Assembly: GCA_002724315.1 (NCBI GenBank)
Contig: PBOJ01000124.1
Location: 1 to 64,000 of the forward strand
Direction: 5' to 3'
DNA from: Planctomycetaceae bacterium
Lineage (GTDB): Bacteria; Planctomycetota; Planctomycetia; Planctomycetales; Planctomycetaceae
DNA: 64,000 nucleotides
The notes beneath the pieces were generated by a model. That model made no database searches, had not been told where the DNA came from, and worked only from the letters and a program-made list of their open reading frames with translations. Below, one piece after another: positions 8,738 to 17,961 of this stretch (position 1 is its first letter; each line of letters opens with the position of its first letter). Position numbers and translations under genes: made by a program.

Positions 8738-11314
8738 TTACTGGAGGTATCGGAACTCGGCACAGGCCATCAGGGACTGGCAGAGTCCGGACCACGCCCG
8801 GAGTTGTTTGCCGTCGTCGTCGCTGGGCAGGCTGGCAATCGTGTCGCGGATCAGTCCCGTAGCAGCGGCAATTTCGGCGTCGGAGGGGATTCGTCCCAGT
8901 GCCAGGCGGTAGGCCTGTCGCACACGGGCGGGGTCATCGGCGGCGGCCAGGATTCGCCTGGCCATGTGGTCGGATTGCTCGATCACGAAGCTGCTGTTGA
9001 GCAGGAACAGCGCCTGGGCCGGCACGGTGGTCACCTCGCGGCGGCCGACGATGATCGAGGGTTCGGCAAAGTCGAACAGCCGCAGCATCTCGGGCAGACG
9101 GTTGCGGACGATCGGCAGGTAGACGCTGCGATGCCGGTTCGATTCGTTGATCCGGCGAGTGAGATTGGCGTTGCGACCGACGTTGGCGTCGCCGATTTCC
9201 GAGATGATCGACTGCTTGCGGGGCGTGGGATCGAGCTGACCGCTGGCGGTCAGGATCGCGTCGCGAATCGATTCGGCGTCGAGCCGACGGTGGTTCATGC
9301 GCCAGAACAGCGTGTTGTCGGGGTCGCGAGCGGTGCCGGCGGTGTTCGGGGAACTCGAGAGCCGGTAGGCGTGGCTGAGCACGATGCTGCGGACCAGCGA
9401 CTTGACCGACCAGTTGTCCTGCCGGAACTTCAACGCCAGGTGGTCGAGCAGTTCGGGGTGCGACGGCCGTTGTCCCATCGCCCCGAAGTTGTCCGGAGTT
9501 GTGACCAGGCCGCGGCCGGTCAGGTGGGACCACACCCGGTTGGCCATCACCCGGGCGGTGAGCGGATTGTCGGCATGCGTGAGCCAGTTGGCCAATTCGA
9601 GCCGCCCACTCTGCCTGGCGTTGATCTTGTCGCTCCCGTCGAGCTTCACCACCTGCAGGAAACCGCGAGTGACGCTGTCGCCCAGCGTGCGGATGTTGCC
9701 GCGGATGTGCACCCGGCAATCGGCCGGTGAGCCCTCGCGGACCCCCATGGCAACCGGGCCGCTGGGTTTCTTGGCCCCGCCGCCCTTTTTCTTCTTCTTT
9801 TTCCCACCGCCTCCGCCGCGGAGTTGCTGGATCTGATTGTTGAGCTTTCTGAGACGAGTCCGGATGGGCTTCAGGGCTCGGTTGGTCTGCTTCTTGTTCT
9901 TCTTCACCTTGTCGCTGAGCTTGGCACGTGCCTCGTTGAGTTCCTGTTTCACCTTCTTCTGCTGGGCCACCAACTGCTTGAGCCGCTTGGAGTTGCCGGG
10001 CTTCCTGGCCGTCTTTTTGGCCGGAACATCGGCTTTTTTGGCGACCGGCTTCTTGGTCGGAGCGGGCTTGGCGGCGGTACCGATCGGTTCGAGCGAGGCG
10101 AGCTTGCCGGCCTGCCGGTTGCCCTGTCCTCCGGAGGTGCCGTAGAGGGTTTCGGTGCTGCGGAAGATCCCGGCCAAGGCGTAGTAGTCTTCGGTCGGGA
10201 ACGGGTCGAACTTGTGGTCGTGACACCGTGCACAACTGACCGTCAGCCCCATCACAGCCCGGGTGGTGATGTCGATCTGTTCGTCGACGATATCCATCTG
10301 GAAAATCGCCTTGTTGCGTTCGTTGAGCGACTTGGGTCCCATCGCCAGAAAGGCGGTGGCGATTTTCAGCCGGTTGCGTTCTGCGGGTGTCTTGGCCGGA
10401 AGCAGGTCCCCGGCGACCTGTTCGCGGATGAAGCGGTTGTACGGCACGTCGCGATTGAACGTGTCGATGACATAGTCGCGGTACCGCCAGGCGTGTGGGA
10501 ACGTGTAGTTGCGTTCCATGCCGGTTGATTCGGCGAACCGGACGACGTCGAGCCAGTGTCGGCCCCAGCGTTCGCCGAAGTGAGGCGACTTGAGCAGGCG
10601 GTCGACGAGTGCCTCGAGTGCGTTGGGTCGCTTGTCAGCCAGGAAGGCCTCGAGCTGTTTGGGCGTGGGGGGCAGTCCGACCAGGTCGAAGTGGAGTCGG
10701 CGGGCGAGGGTGGCCTTGTCGGCATCTTCGGCTGGCTCGAGGCCCGCGGCTTCGATACGCGAGAGGATAAAGTGATCGATCGGCCCCTGTGGCCAGCGAC
10801 GGTTCTTGACCACGGGCAGAGGCGATTCGGTCGGGGGCTGAAACGCCCAGAATCGTCGTCCTTCCTCGATGTTGATCTCACGGCGGATCAACGATGCGGT
10901 TTCTCCTTTGCGGGGATCGGGAGCACCCATCTTGACCCAGCGGACCAGGTCGGCGATCTGCTGGTCGGAGAGTTTTTCCTTGGGGGGCATCTCCAGTCCG
11001 TCGTACTTGACTGCCTCGATCAGCAGGCTCTCGCCCGGCTTGCCCGGTACCAATGCCGGTCCGCTTTCTCCTCCCTTGGACCAGCCCTGACGACTGTCGA
11101 GCAGCAGTTCGCCCTTGATCGACTTGGCCTTGGCCGAGTGGCAGCCGTAGCACTTGGAGACCAGCAGTGGCCGGATCTTCTTTTCGAAGAACGTCAGTTG
11201 CTCGGCCGTCGGCTTCGGGGTCGTCTTGTCTGCCGGCTTGTCGGCCGCCTGGAGCGGTGGGAGCGGTGGGAGCAGGAAGAGACCGGCGGCGAACAGTGCG
11301 AGGAGTCGTGTCAT
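8738..11314 (-). CDS. PSD1 family protein: planctomycete cytochrome c domain + DUF1549 + DUF1553
   Basis: 858 residues. A hydrophobic signal peptide (MTRLLALFAAGLFLLPPLPPL) precedes a planctomycete-type cytochrome c domain with a CYGCH haem motif at about residue 57 and a distal MPPKEKLS segment. DUF1549 follows (DRLLKSPHFGERWGRHWLD...FAESTGMERN), with a second CxxCH in SCARCHDHKFDPF. The C-terminal DUF1553 domain has the typical NPLTARVMANRVWSHLTGRGLV block. Between the halves, about residues 400-520, is a lysine/alanine-rich coiled-coil segment with a run of six lysines. The protein is probably periplasmic and could work with the DUF1501 partner encoded just downstream. Function is unknown; electron transfer coupled to polysaccharide or sulfate-ester processing is only a hypothesis. 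Confidence 0.9.
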   Translation of the reverse strand: MTRLLALFAAGLFLLPPLPPLQAADKPADKTTPKPTAEQLTFFEKKIRPLLVSKCYGCHSAKAKSIKGELLLDSRQGWSKGGESGPALVPGKPGESLLIEAVKYDGLEMPPKEKLSDQQIADLVRWVKMGAPDPRKGETASLIRREINIEEGRRFWAFQPPTESPLPVVKNRRWPQGPIDHFILSRIEAAGLEPAEDADKATLARRLHFDLVGLPPTPKQLEAFLADKRPNALEALVDRLLKSPHFGERWGRHWLDVVRFAESTGMERNYTFPHAWRYRDYVIDTFNRDVPYNRFIREQVAGDLLPAKTPAERNRLKIATAFLAMGPKSLNERNKAIFQMDIVDEQIDITTRAVMGLTVSCARCHDHKFDPFPTEDYYALAGIFRSTETLYGTSGGQGNRQAGKLASLEPIGTAAKPAPTKKPVAKKADVPAKKTARKPGNSKRLKQLVAQQKKVKQELNEARAKLSDKVKKNKKQTNRALKPIRTRLRKLNNQIQQLRGGGGGKKKKKKGGGAKKPSGPVAMGVREGSPADCRVHIRGNIRTLGDSVTRGFLQVVKLDGSDKINARQSGRLELANWLTHADNPLTARVMANRVWSHLTGRGLVTTPDNFGAMGQRPSHPELLDHLALKFRQDNWSVKSLVRSIVLSHAYRLSSSPNTAGTARDPDNTLFWRMNHRRLDAESIRDAILTASGQLDPTPRKQSIISEIGDANVGRNANLTRRINESNRHRSVYLPIVRNRLPEMLRLFDFAEPSIIVGRREVTTVPAQALFLLNSSFVIEQSDHMARRILAAADDPARVRQAYRLALGRIPSDAEIAAATGLIRDTIASLPSDDDGKQLRAWSGLCQSLMACAEFRYLQ

Positions 11315-11427
11315 CGTGGGGACCCTTCGGGGTCACGGGTGTGGTAGGGGTTTCCGGACCTGTTTCTGATGCGCCGCCGACGGAGGTTATTTGCCCGTCG
11401 GCAGGGCGAAAACGGACCCGATCGACT

Positions 11428-11463
11428 CATGATAAGGTATCGGTGATCGATTCTGGTATCATG
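11428..11463. promoter_or_regulatory. Inverted repeat CATGATA-N22-TATCATG in divergent intergenic region
   Basis: Perfect 7-bp arms (11428-11434 and 11457-11463) lie between the divergent PSD1 gene (start 11314) and the Nramp-like gene (start 11506). The arms contain -10-like TATCAT on both strands. This is an operator or divergent-promoter candidate. I see no other element in 11315-11505. Confidence 0.35.
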
Positions 11464-11505
11464 CTTCGGCCTTCCGGGATTCGGCGGGTCTAGAGAGGGA
11501 ATGGG

Positions 11506-13266
11506 ATGAGCGAATCGGAGCACCCCCGAGACGAGGCGGGGAAATTCACGAACTCTCAGTCCCCGGCTGAGACGGAGTGTGAGCCGTCTGTCGAGAACCC
11601 CTACGCGAGATCGGCGGATTCGTTCCAGGAGCCGCCCAGGACGTTCCTCGCCATGCTCAAGCACCTCGGTCCCGGGATGATCCTGGTCGGATCGATCGTG
11701 GGGTCCGGCGAGTTGATCATGACGACCAAGCTGGGAGCCGAGGTCGGTTACCTGCTGTTGTGGTTCATCCTCGCCTCGTGTTTCCTCAAGGTCGTCGTGC
11801 AGGCCGAACTGGTCCGTTACACGATTTCCAGTGGGAAGACCTTCCTGGAGGTCTACAACGGCCTGCCGGGGCCGGGACTTCAGCGTCCGAACTGGTTAAC
11901 GATTCGCTGGCTGGCGACGGTACTGGTCGGGTTCGTCGCCGGCGTGGCCTTGTACACGTACGTGGATCCGAAGAACGTCGTCGTCGTCGCCCTCAGTGTC
12001 CTGGGGCTGGAACCGGAGGTCTGGATTCCGGCCTTGGTGTTCGGGTTTCTGGTGGTTGCCGCCGTCGTGATTGGCCGACAATCAGCCGTTGAGGATTCCT
12101 CGGCCGAGCGACCCCGGATCAACTGGTTCATGGGGGTTTACCTGGTCAGCGTGCTGTTGATGTACATCAACGGCGGAGCGATCGTTGGTGGTGCGGGGCA
12201 GGCCGTCGAGTTGGCCCTGCCGGGCAAGCTGGGCGACAACGGCTCGGTGATCTGGACCCTTGTCGTGGCGATCGGTGCCGCCGCCATTTTGCTCTCCGGC
12301 GGCTACAACGTGCTCGAACGCGTTTCGATCGGCCTGGTGTTCACCTTCACGCTGATCACGATCGCCTGCACGGTCCTGCTGCAGTGGACCGGTTACGCGG
12401 TGACCTGGGACGACATTCGCAGTGGACTGGAATTCCGGATCTTCCCCGGCAACCTGATGGCCGGCCTGGCCGCTTCGACCATCGTGATGACCGCCCTGGC
12501 CGCCTACGCGGGCACGGGGATCGGTCACTACGAGATGATCACCTACACCTACTGGTGCGTTGAGAAGGGCTACGCCCGGAATGCCGGTGAGAGCGTTCCG
12601 GGAGATGAGTGGCCGAGGCGGGCACGCGGCTGGGTCAAGGTGATGTACACCGACGTGTTCCTGACAATGATCGTCTACACCGTCAGCACGCTCTGCTTCT
12701 ACTTCCTCGGCGCGGCGATTCTCAACGAGAAACAGATCGATCCGGATGCCAAGCAGACGCTGACGACGCTGCAGGAGATGTACACCTCGGTGATCAACGA
12801 ATTCTCCACCGGAGCCCTGGCCAGTTGGGCGGCCACCGGTTTCATCGTCGGTGCTTTCTTCGTGCTGTTCTCGACCGTGCTGGCCGGAGCGGCCGGTGGG
12901 GCGAGGCTCCTGACCGACGCGTTTTGCGTGATGCGGCTCATCGATCCGGCCGACTATCCGGCCAGGCAGAAGTCGATCCGCATCCTGATCTGCGTGTCGC
13001 TGGTCACCGGTACCGCGATGTACTCGATGTTCACCAACCCGCCGCTGATGCTGATGATCGCCAGCCTGGTTTCGGTCGTCTTTTATCCCGCCCTGGCACT
13101 GGGGACGATCTGGCTGAGACACCGACGGGTTGATGAGCGGATTCGCCCATCAAAACCGACAACGATCTTCCTGTGGATCTGCGGCCTGGCCCTGGCGGTG
13201 ATTTCTCCCATGGTCGTGCTGTACGCCCTGGCCCTGAAAAACGGCTGGTTGCCGTCGCCGGTCTAA
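11506..13266 (+). CDS. Nramp-superfamily membrane transporter lacking canonical metal motifs
   Basis: 586 residues with a roughly 45-residue polar N-terminal tail and about 11-12 hydrophobic segments. The fold signature is Nramp-like: LGPGMILVGSIVGSGELIMTT in TM1, then LLLWFILASCFLKVVVQ, and a TM6 region TALAAYAGTGIGHYE. In canonical manganese/iron Nramp proteins TM1 carries DPGN and TM6 carries MPH. Here the corresponding positions read VGSGEL and TGIGHYE, so neither metal-coordinating motif is present. The substrate may therefore not be a transition metal. ATG at 11506 follows GGGAATGG, a weak ribosome site. It is the only gene in its unit, and the next gene has its own promoter. Confidence 0.8.
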   Translation: MSESEHPRDEAGKFTNSQSPAETECEPSVENPYARSADSFQEPPRTFLAMLKHLGPGMILVGSIVGSGELIMTTKLGAEVGYLLLWFILASCFLKVVVQAELVRYTISSGKTFLEVYNGLPGPGLQRPNWLTIRWLATVLVGFVAGVALYTYVDPKNVVVVALSVLGLEPEVWIPALVFGFLVVAAVVIGRQSAVEDSSAERPRINWFMGVYLVSVLLMYINGGAIVGGAGQAVELALPGKLGDNGSVIWTLVVAIGAAAILLSGGYNVLERVSIGLVFTFTLITIACTVLLQWTGYAVTWDDIRSGLEFRIFPGNLMAGLAASTIVMTALAAYAGTGIGHYEMITYTYWCVEKGYARNAGESVPGDEWPRRARGWVKVMYTDVFLTMIVYTVSTLCFYFLGAAILNEKQIDPDAKQTLTTLQEMYTSVINEFSTGALASWAATGFIVGAFFVLFSTVLAGAAGGARLLTDAFCVMRLIDPADYPARQKSIRILICVSLVTGTAMYSMFTNPPLMLMIASLVSVVFYPALALGTIWLRHRRVDERIRPSKPTTIFLWICGLALAVISPMVVLYALALKNGWLPSPV

Positions 13267-13329
13267 GCGTTTGACGGGCCTGTTTCTCCCGAAAAACTCG
13301 AGCCAGGCGGGCAGTTGGATCGATATCTG

Positions 13330-13357
13330 TTGATAGGATGGTTTCTCGGGATATAAT
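13330..13357 (+). promoter_or_regulatory. Sigma70-type promoter for DUF1501 gene
   Basis: TTGATA (13330-13335), a 16-nt spacer and TATAAT (13352-13357). Initiation is predicted near 13364, about 50 nt before the ATG at 13416. A GGGAG ribosome site lies just before that ATG. Confidence 0.75.
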
Positions 13358-13415
13358 CGGAGAGCGGCATTCCGTCGTTTGCCGTCGCAAGAACAAATAG
13401 CTGGGAGACAACCGA

Positions 13416-14762
13416 ATGCTCTCGATCCAGGGTGGTTCCGGACATCGTTTCTGTGACGGCGTTTCGCGTCGTTCGTTCCTCCAGATTGGCGGGTTGGGCC
13501 TGGGCGGTCTGACGATGGCCGAGCTGATGAAGGCTCAGTCACAGGCGACCAACGGAGCCCAGGGCGACACGAAGAACAAGGCGGTCATCATGATCTTCCT
13601 GGCCGGGGGCGTGTCCCACCAGGACTTCGTCGACCTGAAGCCCGATGCCCCCAAGGCGGTCCGGGGAGAATTCAACCCGATCGCGACCAACGTACCGGGC
13701 ATCGAGATCTGCGAGTTGGCTCCGCGGATGGCCAAGATGGCCGACAAGTTCGCCATCATCCGTTCGATCGCCGATTCCGATGGTGCTCACGCGGCGACCC
13801 ATTGCTGGAGCGGTGTGCGACGCGGTGACCAGGCCCGGATGCAGCAGCCGTCGATCGGCTCGTTCCTGGCCAAGGAACTTGGCAGCCGTGACTCGACGGT
13901 GCCGGCCTACATGGGTTTGACCAAGACTTGCGGCCACAAGCCGTGGTGTGATGTCGGCTTCCCCGGCAAGCTGGGGCGGGCCTACGCTCCGGTCAAACCC
14001 GATGGCGATGACATCAAGGCCATGGCGCTGAAGGGCATCACGCTCGACCAGCTCAACAATCGCAAGAAGCTGCTCTCGGCTTTTGACGGTTTCCGCCGTT
14101 CGGCCGACAACGCCGTATTCCGCGGTGCCGATGCGATCTACGAGCAGGCTTTCGACGTGTTGACCTCCAGCAAGTTGCTCAACGCCCTGGACGTCTCGAA
14201 GGAAGACCCGAAGATCCGTGAACGTTACGGCAAGGGTTCGCCCAAGAACGTCAGCGATGGTCCTCCGGTCTGGAATGAGCAGGTGTTGATCTGCCGTCGT
14301 CTGATCGAGGCCGGTGTGCGATGTGTCACGCTGGGCTTTGGCCGCTGGGATTACCACGGCAACAACTTCGGCCAGATGAAGGCGAGGCTGCCGCTGGTCG
14401 ACCAGGTGCTCAGTGCCCTGGTCACCGACCTCCACGAGCGGGGCATGGACAAGGACGTGACCGTGCTGGTCTGCAGCGAGTTTGGCCGGACGCCCAAGAT
14501 CAACAAGAACGCCGGACGGGATCACTGGCCACCGGCCAGTTGTGCTGTGATGGCCGGTGGCGGTCTGCGGACCGGTCAGGTGATCGGGTCGACGACCAAG
14601 GATGCCGGGCATCCCGACCAGCGGCCGGTGAAGTACCAGGAGATCCTGGCCACCATCTATCACAACATGGGAATCAACCCGAAGGGCTTCATCCGCGACG
14701 ACGCCGATCGGCCCATCAAGTTGCTCAACCAGAACCCCAACCCGCTGCACGAACTCGTCTAG
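13416..14762 (+). CDS. DUF1501 domain protein (solo)
   Basis: 448 residues. The Tat signal is SRRSFLQIGGLGLGGL at about residues 18-33. DUF1501 core motifs are AVIMIFLAGGVSHQDFVDLKP, DGAHAATHCWSG, RRLIEAGVRCVTLGFGRWDYHG, VLVCSEFGRTPKIN and AGRDHWPPASCAVMAGGG. Unlike the other two DUF1501 genes in the window, it has no PSD1 partner next to it and has its own near-consensus promoter, so it may be expressed separately. It is predicted to be periplasmic, a metal-dependent hydrolase-like fold of unknown substrate. Confidence 0.9.
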   Translation: MLSIQGGSGHRFCDGVSRRSFLQIGGLGLGGLTMAELMKAQSQATNGAQGDTKNKAVIMIFLAGGVSHQDFVDLKPDAPKAVRGEFNPIATNVPGIEICELAPRMAKMADKFAIIRSIADSDGAHAATHCWSGVRRGDQARMQQPSIGSFLAKELGSRDSTVPAYMGLTKTCGHKPWCDVGFPGKLGRAYAPVKPDGDDIKAMALKGITLDQLNNRKKLLSAFDGFRRSADNAVFRGADAIYEQAFDVLTSSKLLNALDVSKEDPKIRERYGKGSPKNVSDGPPVWNEQVLICRRLIEAGVRCVTLGFGRWDYHGNNFGQMKARLPLVDQVLSALVTDLHERGMDKDVTVLVCSEFGRTPKINKNAGRDHWPPASCAVMAGGGLRTGQVIGSTTKDAGHPDQRPVKYQEILATIYHNMGINPKGFIRDDADRPIKLLNQNPNPLHELV

Positions 14763-14787
14763 CGGGACGGGACAGGTCGATGACCAC

Positions 14788-14820
14788 CGGGAGCCGGTTT
14801 CTTCACGAGGCCGGCTCCCG
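14788..14820. terminator. Bidirectional hairpin between convergent genes
   Basis: CGGGAGCCGG (14788-14797) pairs perfectly with CCGGCTCCCG (14811-14820) around a 13-nt loop. It lies between the convergent stops of the DUF1501 and mannonate dehydratase genes. The T-tracts on either side are short, so termination strength is uncertain. Confidence 0.6.
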
Positions 14821-14825
14821 TGCGT

Positions 14826-15848
14826 TTAACCCGACACCGCGTCAAGCAATCCGCGGATGTAACCGACCGTCCAGGCCCGTCCGCGGTGGTTCCAGCCCTC
14901 GTCGCCTTCCATCTGCGGCACGTGGTCGGGAATCAGGAAGCCGCGGAAGCCGACATCCTTCAGAGTACGAATGGTTTCGACCGGGTCGCAGTTCCCGTCG
15001 CCCAGGAAGCACTCGGTGAAATCGTCGATCCCGCCCTGCACGTCTCGGAAATGGACGTAGAAGATCCGGTCCCGGCTGCCGAAGTGCCGGATCGCGTCCA
15101 GTACACCCTCACCGGCTTTCATCTCCGACCAGCATCCGTGGCAAAAGTTCAGCCCGTGCATGGGTGAGTCAAACGTCTCGAGCGCCTTGCGGAAGCAGTC
15201 GAAACCGTGGAACAGTCGCGGGACACGACCCAGCGCGGCGTCCACCGGGGGGTCGTCGGGATGCAGGGCCAAACGGACCCCGGCCGTCTCGCACGCCGGC
15301 AGGATTCTTTCGAGATACCAGCAGTAGTTCTCCCACATCTCCTCGACGGTGTAGTCGCGGTCGGGGTGGGCCGTGGAGTTCTTGTGCTGGAAACGGTCGT
15401 CATCTGTGGATGTGGCCAACTGGTGGTCGTAACGGGTTGCCAGGGCACCACCGCGGACCGGTTGGGTCTTGCTGGTTCGCCAGACGCCGGTTGGCATGAA
15501 GTGGTAACCGAGGATGGGGATTCCCGCTCGTCCCATGTTGGTGACGGTGGCGACCATGTGGTCGAGCTGCTCGTCCCGGCCGGGCAGCCCCAGCATGATC
15601 TTGTCGTAGAACGTGACGGGAACGTTTTCGAGGGACATCAGGCGGAGTCCCGCGGCGTTGACCCGTTCCCTCAGGGCAGCCAGGTCCTCGAATTCCCAGC
15701 GACTGTCACCGGGAAGCTGTGCCGTGTTCATCTGGATGTCGTCGACACCGCACTGCTTGATGTAGGCCAGCAGGGAGTCGGAGGTGAGCTGGAACTGTCC
15801 GAGTCCGACCCGGATGGGAAGTTCGTCGAGTTGCGTTGCGGGGATCAT
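14826..15848 (-). CDS. uxuA: Mannonate dehydratase
   Basis: About 340 residues. It matches the UxuA family: an N-terminal barrel start ([12 protein letters not shown]), [67 protein letters not shown] and [13 protein letters not shown]. The conserved His/Asp/Cys residues in these segments are the family's metal ligands. UxuA dehydrates D-mannonate to 2-keto-3-deoxygluconate in hexuronate catabolism. The start at 15848 (MIPATQLDE) is preferred to an upstream ATG at 15914 because the upstream part is proline-rich and atypical for the family. It stands alone, divergent from hisF, with no other hexuronate genes in the window. Confidence 0.85.
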   Translation of the reverse strand: MIPATQLDELPIRVGLGQFQLTSDSLLAYIKQCGVDDIQMNTAQLPGDSRWEFEDLAALRERVNAAGLRLMSLENVPVTFYDKIMLGLPGRDEQLDHMVATVTNMGRAGIPILGYHFMPTGVWRTSKTQPVRGGALATRYDHQLATSTDDDRFQHKNSTAHPDRDYTVEEMWENYCWYLERILPACETAGVRLALHPDDPPVDAALGRVPRLFHGFDCFRKALETFDSPMHGLNFCHGCWSEMKAGEGVLDAIRHFGSRDRIFYVHFRDVQGGIDDFTECFLGDGNCDPVETIRTLKDVGFRGFLIPDHVPQMEGDEGWNHRGRAWTVGYIRGLLDAVSG

Positions 15849-15913
15849 CGGGGGGGACCGTGAGGGTGGGATTGGGTTCAACGGGGGTGGGGACTGGGTG
15901 CCATTGTGGCACA

Positions 15914-15942
15914 TTGACGTTGGATGGGGCGAGGCATACAGT
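15914..15942 (+). promoter_or_regulatory. Sigma70-type promoter for hisF
   Basis: TTGACG (15914-15919), a 17-nt spacer and TACAGT (15937-15942), 40 bp before the hisF ATG. Just upstream, at 15898-15912, is a small perfect dyad, GTGCCA-TTG-TGGCAC, which could be an operator. Confidence 0.65.
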
Positions 15943-15982
15943 TGATTCGCTCGAATCGTGCGCGTGGGAGACGGCGATCAGA

Positions 15983-16765
15983 ATGCTGGCCAAGCGGATC
16001 ATTCCCTGCCTGGACGTGCACGCCGGCCGAGTGGTCAAGGGCGTGAACTTCGTCAATCTTCGCGATGCCGGCGATCCGGTGGATATCGCGGCCGGATACG
16101 AGGAGGCGGGAGCCGACGAACTGGTGTTCCTGGACATCACGGCCAGCCACGAAGGTCGGGAAATCATGCTCGACGTGGTCCGGCGGACCAGCGAGGTGAT
16201 TTTCATGCCGCTGACAGTCGGCGGTGGCATTCGCACCCTGGACGACATTCGCTGCCTGCTCGAAGCCGGTTGCGACAAGGTTTCGATCAATTCTTCGGCG
16301 GTCAGTGATCCGGACCTGGTCCGCGAAGCGGCGTTGCGATTTGGCAGCCAGTGTATCGTGGTCAACATCGATCCCAAGCGGGTCGATCGCCAGGGAGAGG
16401 AGTTCTGGGAGGTGCACGTCAACGGCGGACGGGTGCCGACGGGGCTCGAGGCGGTCGAGTGGGCGGTCGAGGCCGAACGGCTGGGCGCTGGGGAGATTGT
16501 GCTGACATCGATGGATGCCGACGGCACTCAGAATGGGTATGATATTCCCATGACGCGGGCCGTTTCGGCGGCCGTCAAGATTCCGGTTGTCGCCAGTGGT
16601 GGAGCCGGTTCGCCCCAACACCTGTGTGAAGTCGTCACCACCGGTGGTGCCAGTGCCGCCCTGGCGGCGAGCATCTTTCATTACGGAACCTACACGATTG
16701 CCGAGACCAAGAGGTTTCTTGCTGACCGAGGTGTCGTGGTGAGAACCGACGGGCTGGCAGCCTGA
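15983..16765 (+). CDS. hisF: Imidazole glycerol phosphate synthase, cyclase subunit
   Basis: 260 residues, the usual HisF length. It starts [20 protein letters not shown] with the catalytic Asp in CLDV. A second catalytic Asp lies in [14 protein letters not shown], and the phosphate-binding loops are [17 protein letters not shown] and [13 protein letters not shown]. HisF forms the barrel that joins PRFAR with ammonia from HisH to give IGP and AICAR in histidine synthesis. The start at 15983 is set by homology to the conserved N-terminus; the longer frame upstream is not HisF-like. No other his genes are visible, so the pathway is dispersed in this genome. Confidence 0.96.
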   Translation: MLAKRIIPCLDVHAGRVVKGVNFVNLRDAGDPVDIAAGYEEAGADELVFLDITASHEGREIMLDVVRRTSEVIFMPLTVGGGIRTLDDIRCLLEAGCDKVSINSSAVSDPDLVREAALRFGSQCIVVNIDPKRVDRQGEEFWEVHVNGGRVPTGLEAVEWAVEAERLGAGEIVLTSMDADGTQNGYDIPMTRAVSAAVKIPVVASGGAGSPQHLCEVVTTGGASAALAASIFHYGTYTIAETKRFLADRGVVVRTDGLAA

Positions 16766-16810
16766 ACGCCCAGGTGGCCCCCGCAGAGTCCAGAGGGAGT
16801 CCAGATCAAC

Positions 16811-17956
16811 ATGGCTACAGAACTCGATGCCCCCCCCAAGTCAGTCGCCGATGGTGGCGAGTTGGAAGTCGACAAGATCTTCCGGCAGTTGATCAAGCAC
16901 GAGGGGTCGGACCTTCACATGCAGGTTGGCAAGGCGCCGATCCTGAGAGTCAAGGGGACGCTCCGGGAACTGCAGATGGAGCCGATCGACCGTGAGCACA
17001 TGCAGCAGCTTTTCGGTCCGATGATGGATGCGCGGAGTCGCAAGATCTTTGATGAGAATGGCGGGACCGACTTCGCCCATGTCGTCGAATACGAGGGCGA
17101 GACCTGGCGATTCCGTGTGAACCTTTTCATCCAGTTGGGCAACTGGGGCATGGTCGCCCGGAAGGTCGAGCGGTGGATCCCGGACTTCAAAGGCCTGTAT
17201 TTGCCGCCGGCGATGGAAGAACTCTGCAAGTTTGACCAGGGCATGATCCTGCTGGCCGGTGTGACCGGCAGCGGCAAAAGTACGACGATCGCCTCCATGC
17301 TCAACTGGATCAACGCCAACTATCGGAAACACGTGCTGACGATCGAGGACCCGATCGAATTCGTCTACACGCCGGACAAGTGCCTGATCAATCAGCGGGA
17401 AGTCGGCCTGGATGTCAAGGATTTTGAGGTCGCCCTGAAACACGCGGTTCGCCAGGATCCCGACGTGATGCTGGTGGGCGAGATGCGTGACGCCGAGACC
17501 TTCGAGACGGCGATGCATGCGGCCGAGACCGGTCACCTGGTTTTCGGCACGATCCACGCGTCGACTGCTCCGAGTTGCATCGGCCGAATCCTGGACCTGT
17601 TTCCACAGGACATGCACCGGGCATTGCGAAGCAGCATGGCGTTCAACATGAAGGGCATCATCGCCCAGAAGCTTGTGCCGACGGTCAGAGAGGATCCCAA
17701 GCGGGTCCCGATCGTTGAGATCATGAAGTTCAATCCCACAGTCCGAAAACTGATTCTCGAGGAGGACGATGGGAAACTGGTCGATGCGATCCGTATCGGC
17801 AAGGATGAGGGCATGCAGTTGTTCAACGAGAGCCTGTACAACTTCATCGAAGAGGAATTCATCAGCCGTGCCGCGGCATTCGAGGTGTCCGGATCGGTCG
17901 AGGAACTGAAGATGATGCTCAAGGGCATCGACGTGAAGGCGGCGGCCATTCTGTAG
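16811..17956 (+). CDS. pilT: PilT-type twitching motility ATPase
   Basis: 381 residues. The N-terminal PAS-like domain contains SDLHMQVGKAPILRVKG, followed by the RecA-like core with Walker A GVTGSGKSTT (about residue 152). Also present are the Asp box ILTIEDPIEFVY-like segment, Walker B/His box RQDPDVMLVGEMRD, and GHLVFGTIHAS. PilT hexamers power type IV pilus retraction at the inner membrane. It sits 45 bp after hisF and 5 bp before the PilB-like ATPase, so the two motor genes are probably cotranscribed. An ATG at 16811 with an upstream AGGGAG supports the start. No pilin or PilC/PilM-Q genes are in view. Confidence 0.9.
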   Translation: MATELDAPPKSVADGGELEVDKIFRQLIKHEGSDLHMQVGKAPILRVKGTLRELQMEPIDREHMQQLFGPMMDARSRKIFDENGGTDFAHVVEYEGETWRFRVNLFIQLGNWGMVARKVERWIPDFKGLYLPPAMEELCKFDQGMILLAGVTGSGKSTTIASMLNWINANYRKHVLTIEDPIEFVYTPDKCLINQREVGLDVKDFEVALKHAVRQDPDVMLVGEMRDAETFETAMHAAETGHLVFGTIHASTAPSCIGRILDLFPQDMHRALRSSMAFNMKGIIAQKLVPTVREDPKRVPIVEIMKFNPTVRKLILEEDDGKLVDAIRIGKDEGMQLFNESLYNFIEEEFISRAAAFEVSGSVEELKMMLKGIDVKAAAIL

Positions 17957-17961
17957 CGGGA

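Noticed and set aside
12082-13122. 346-codon minus-strand ORF
   Set aside because: Opposite the Nramp-like gene; Arg/Gln/His-rich translation typical of an antisense frame.
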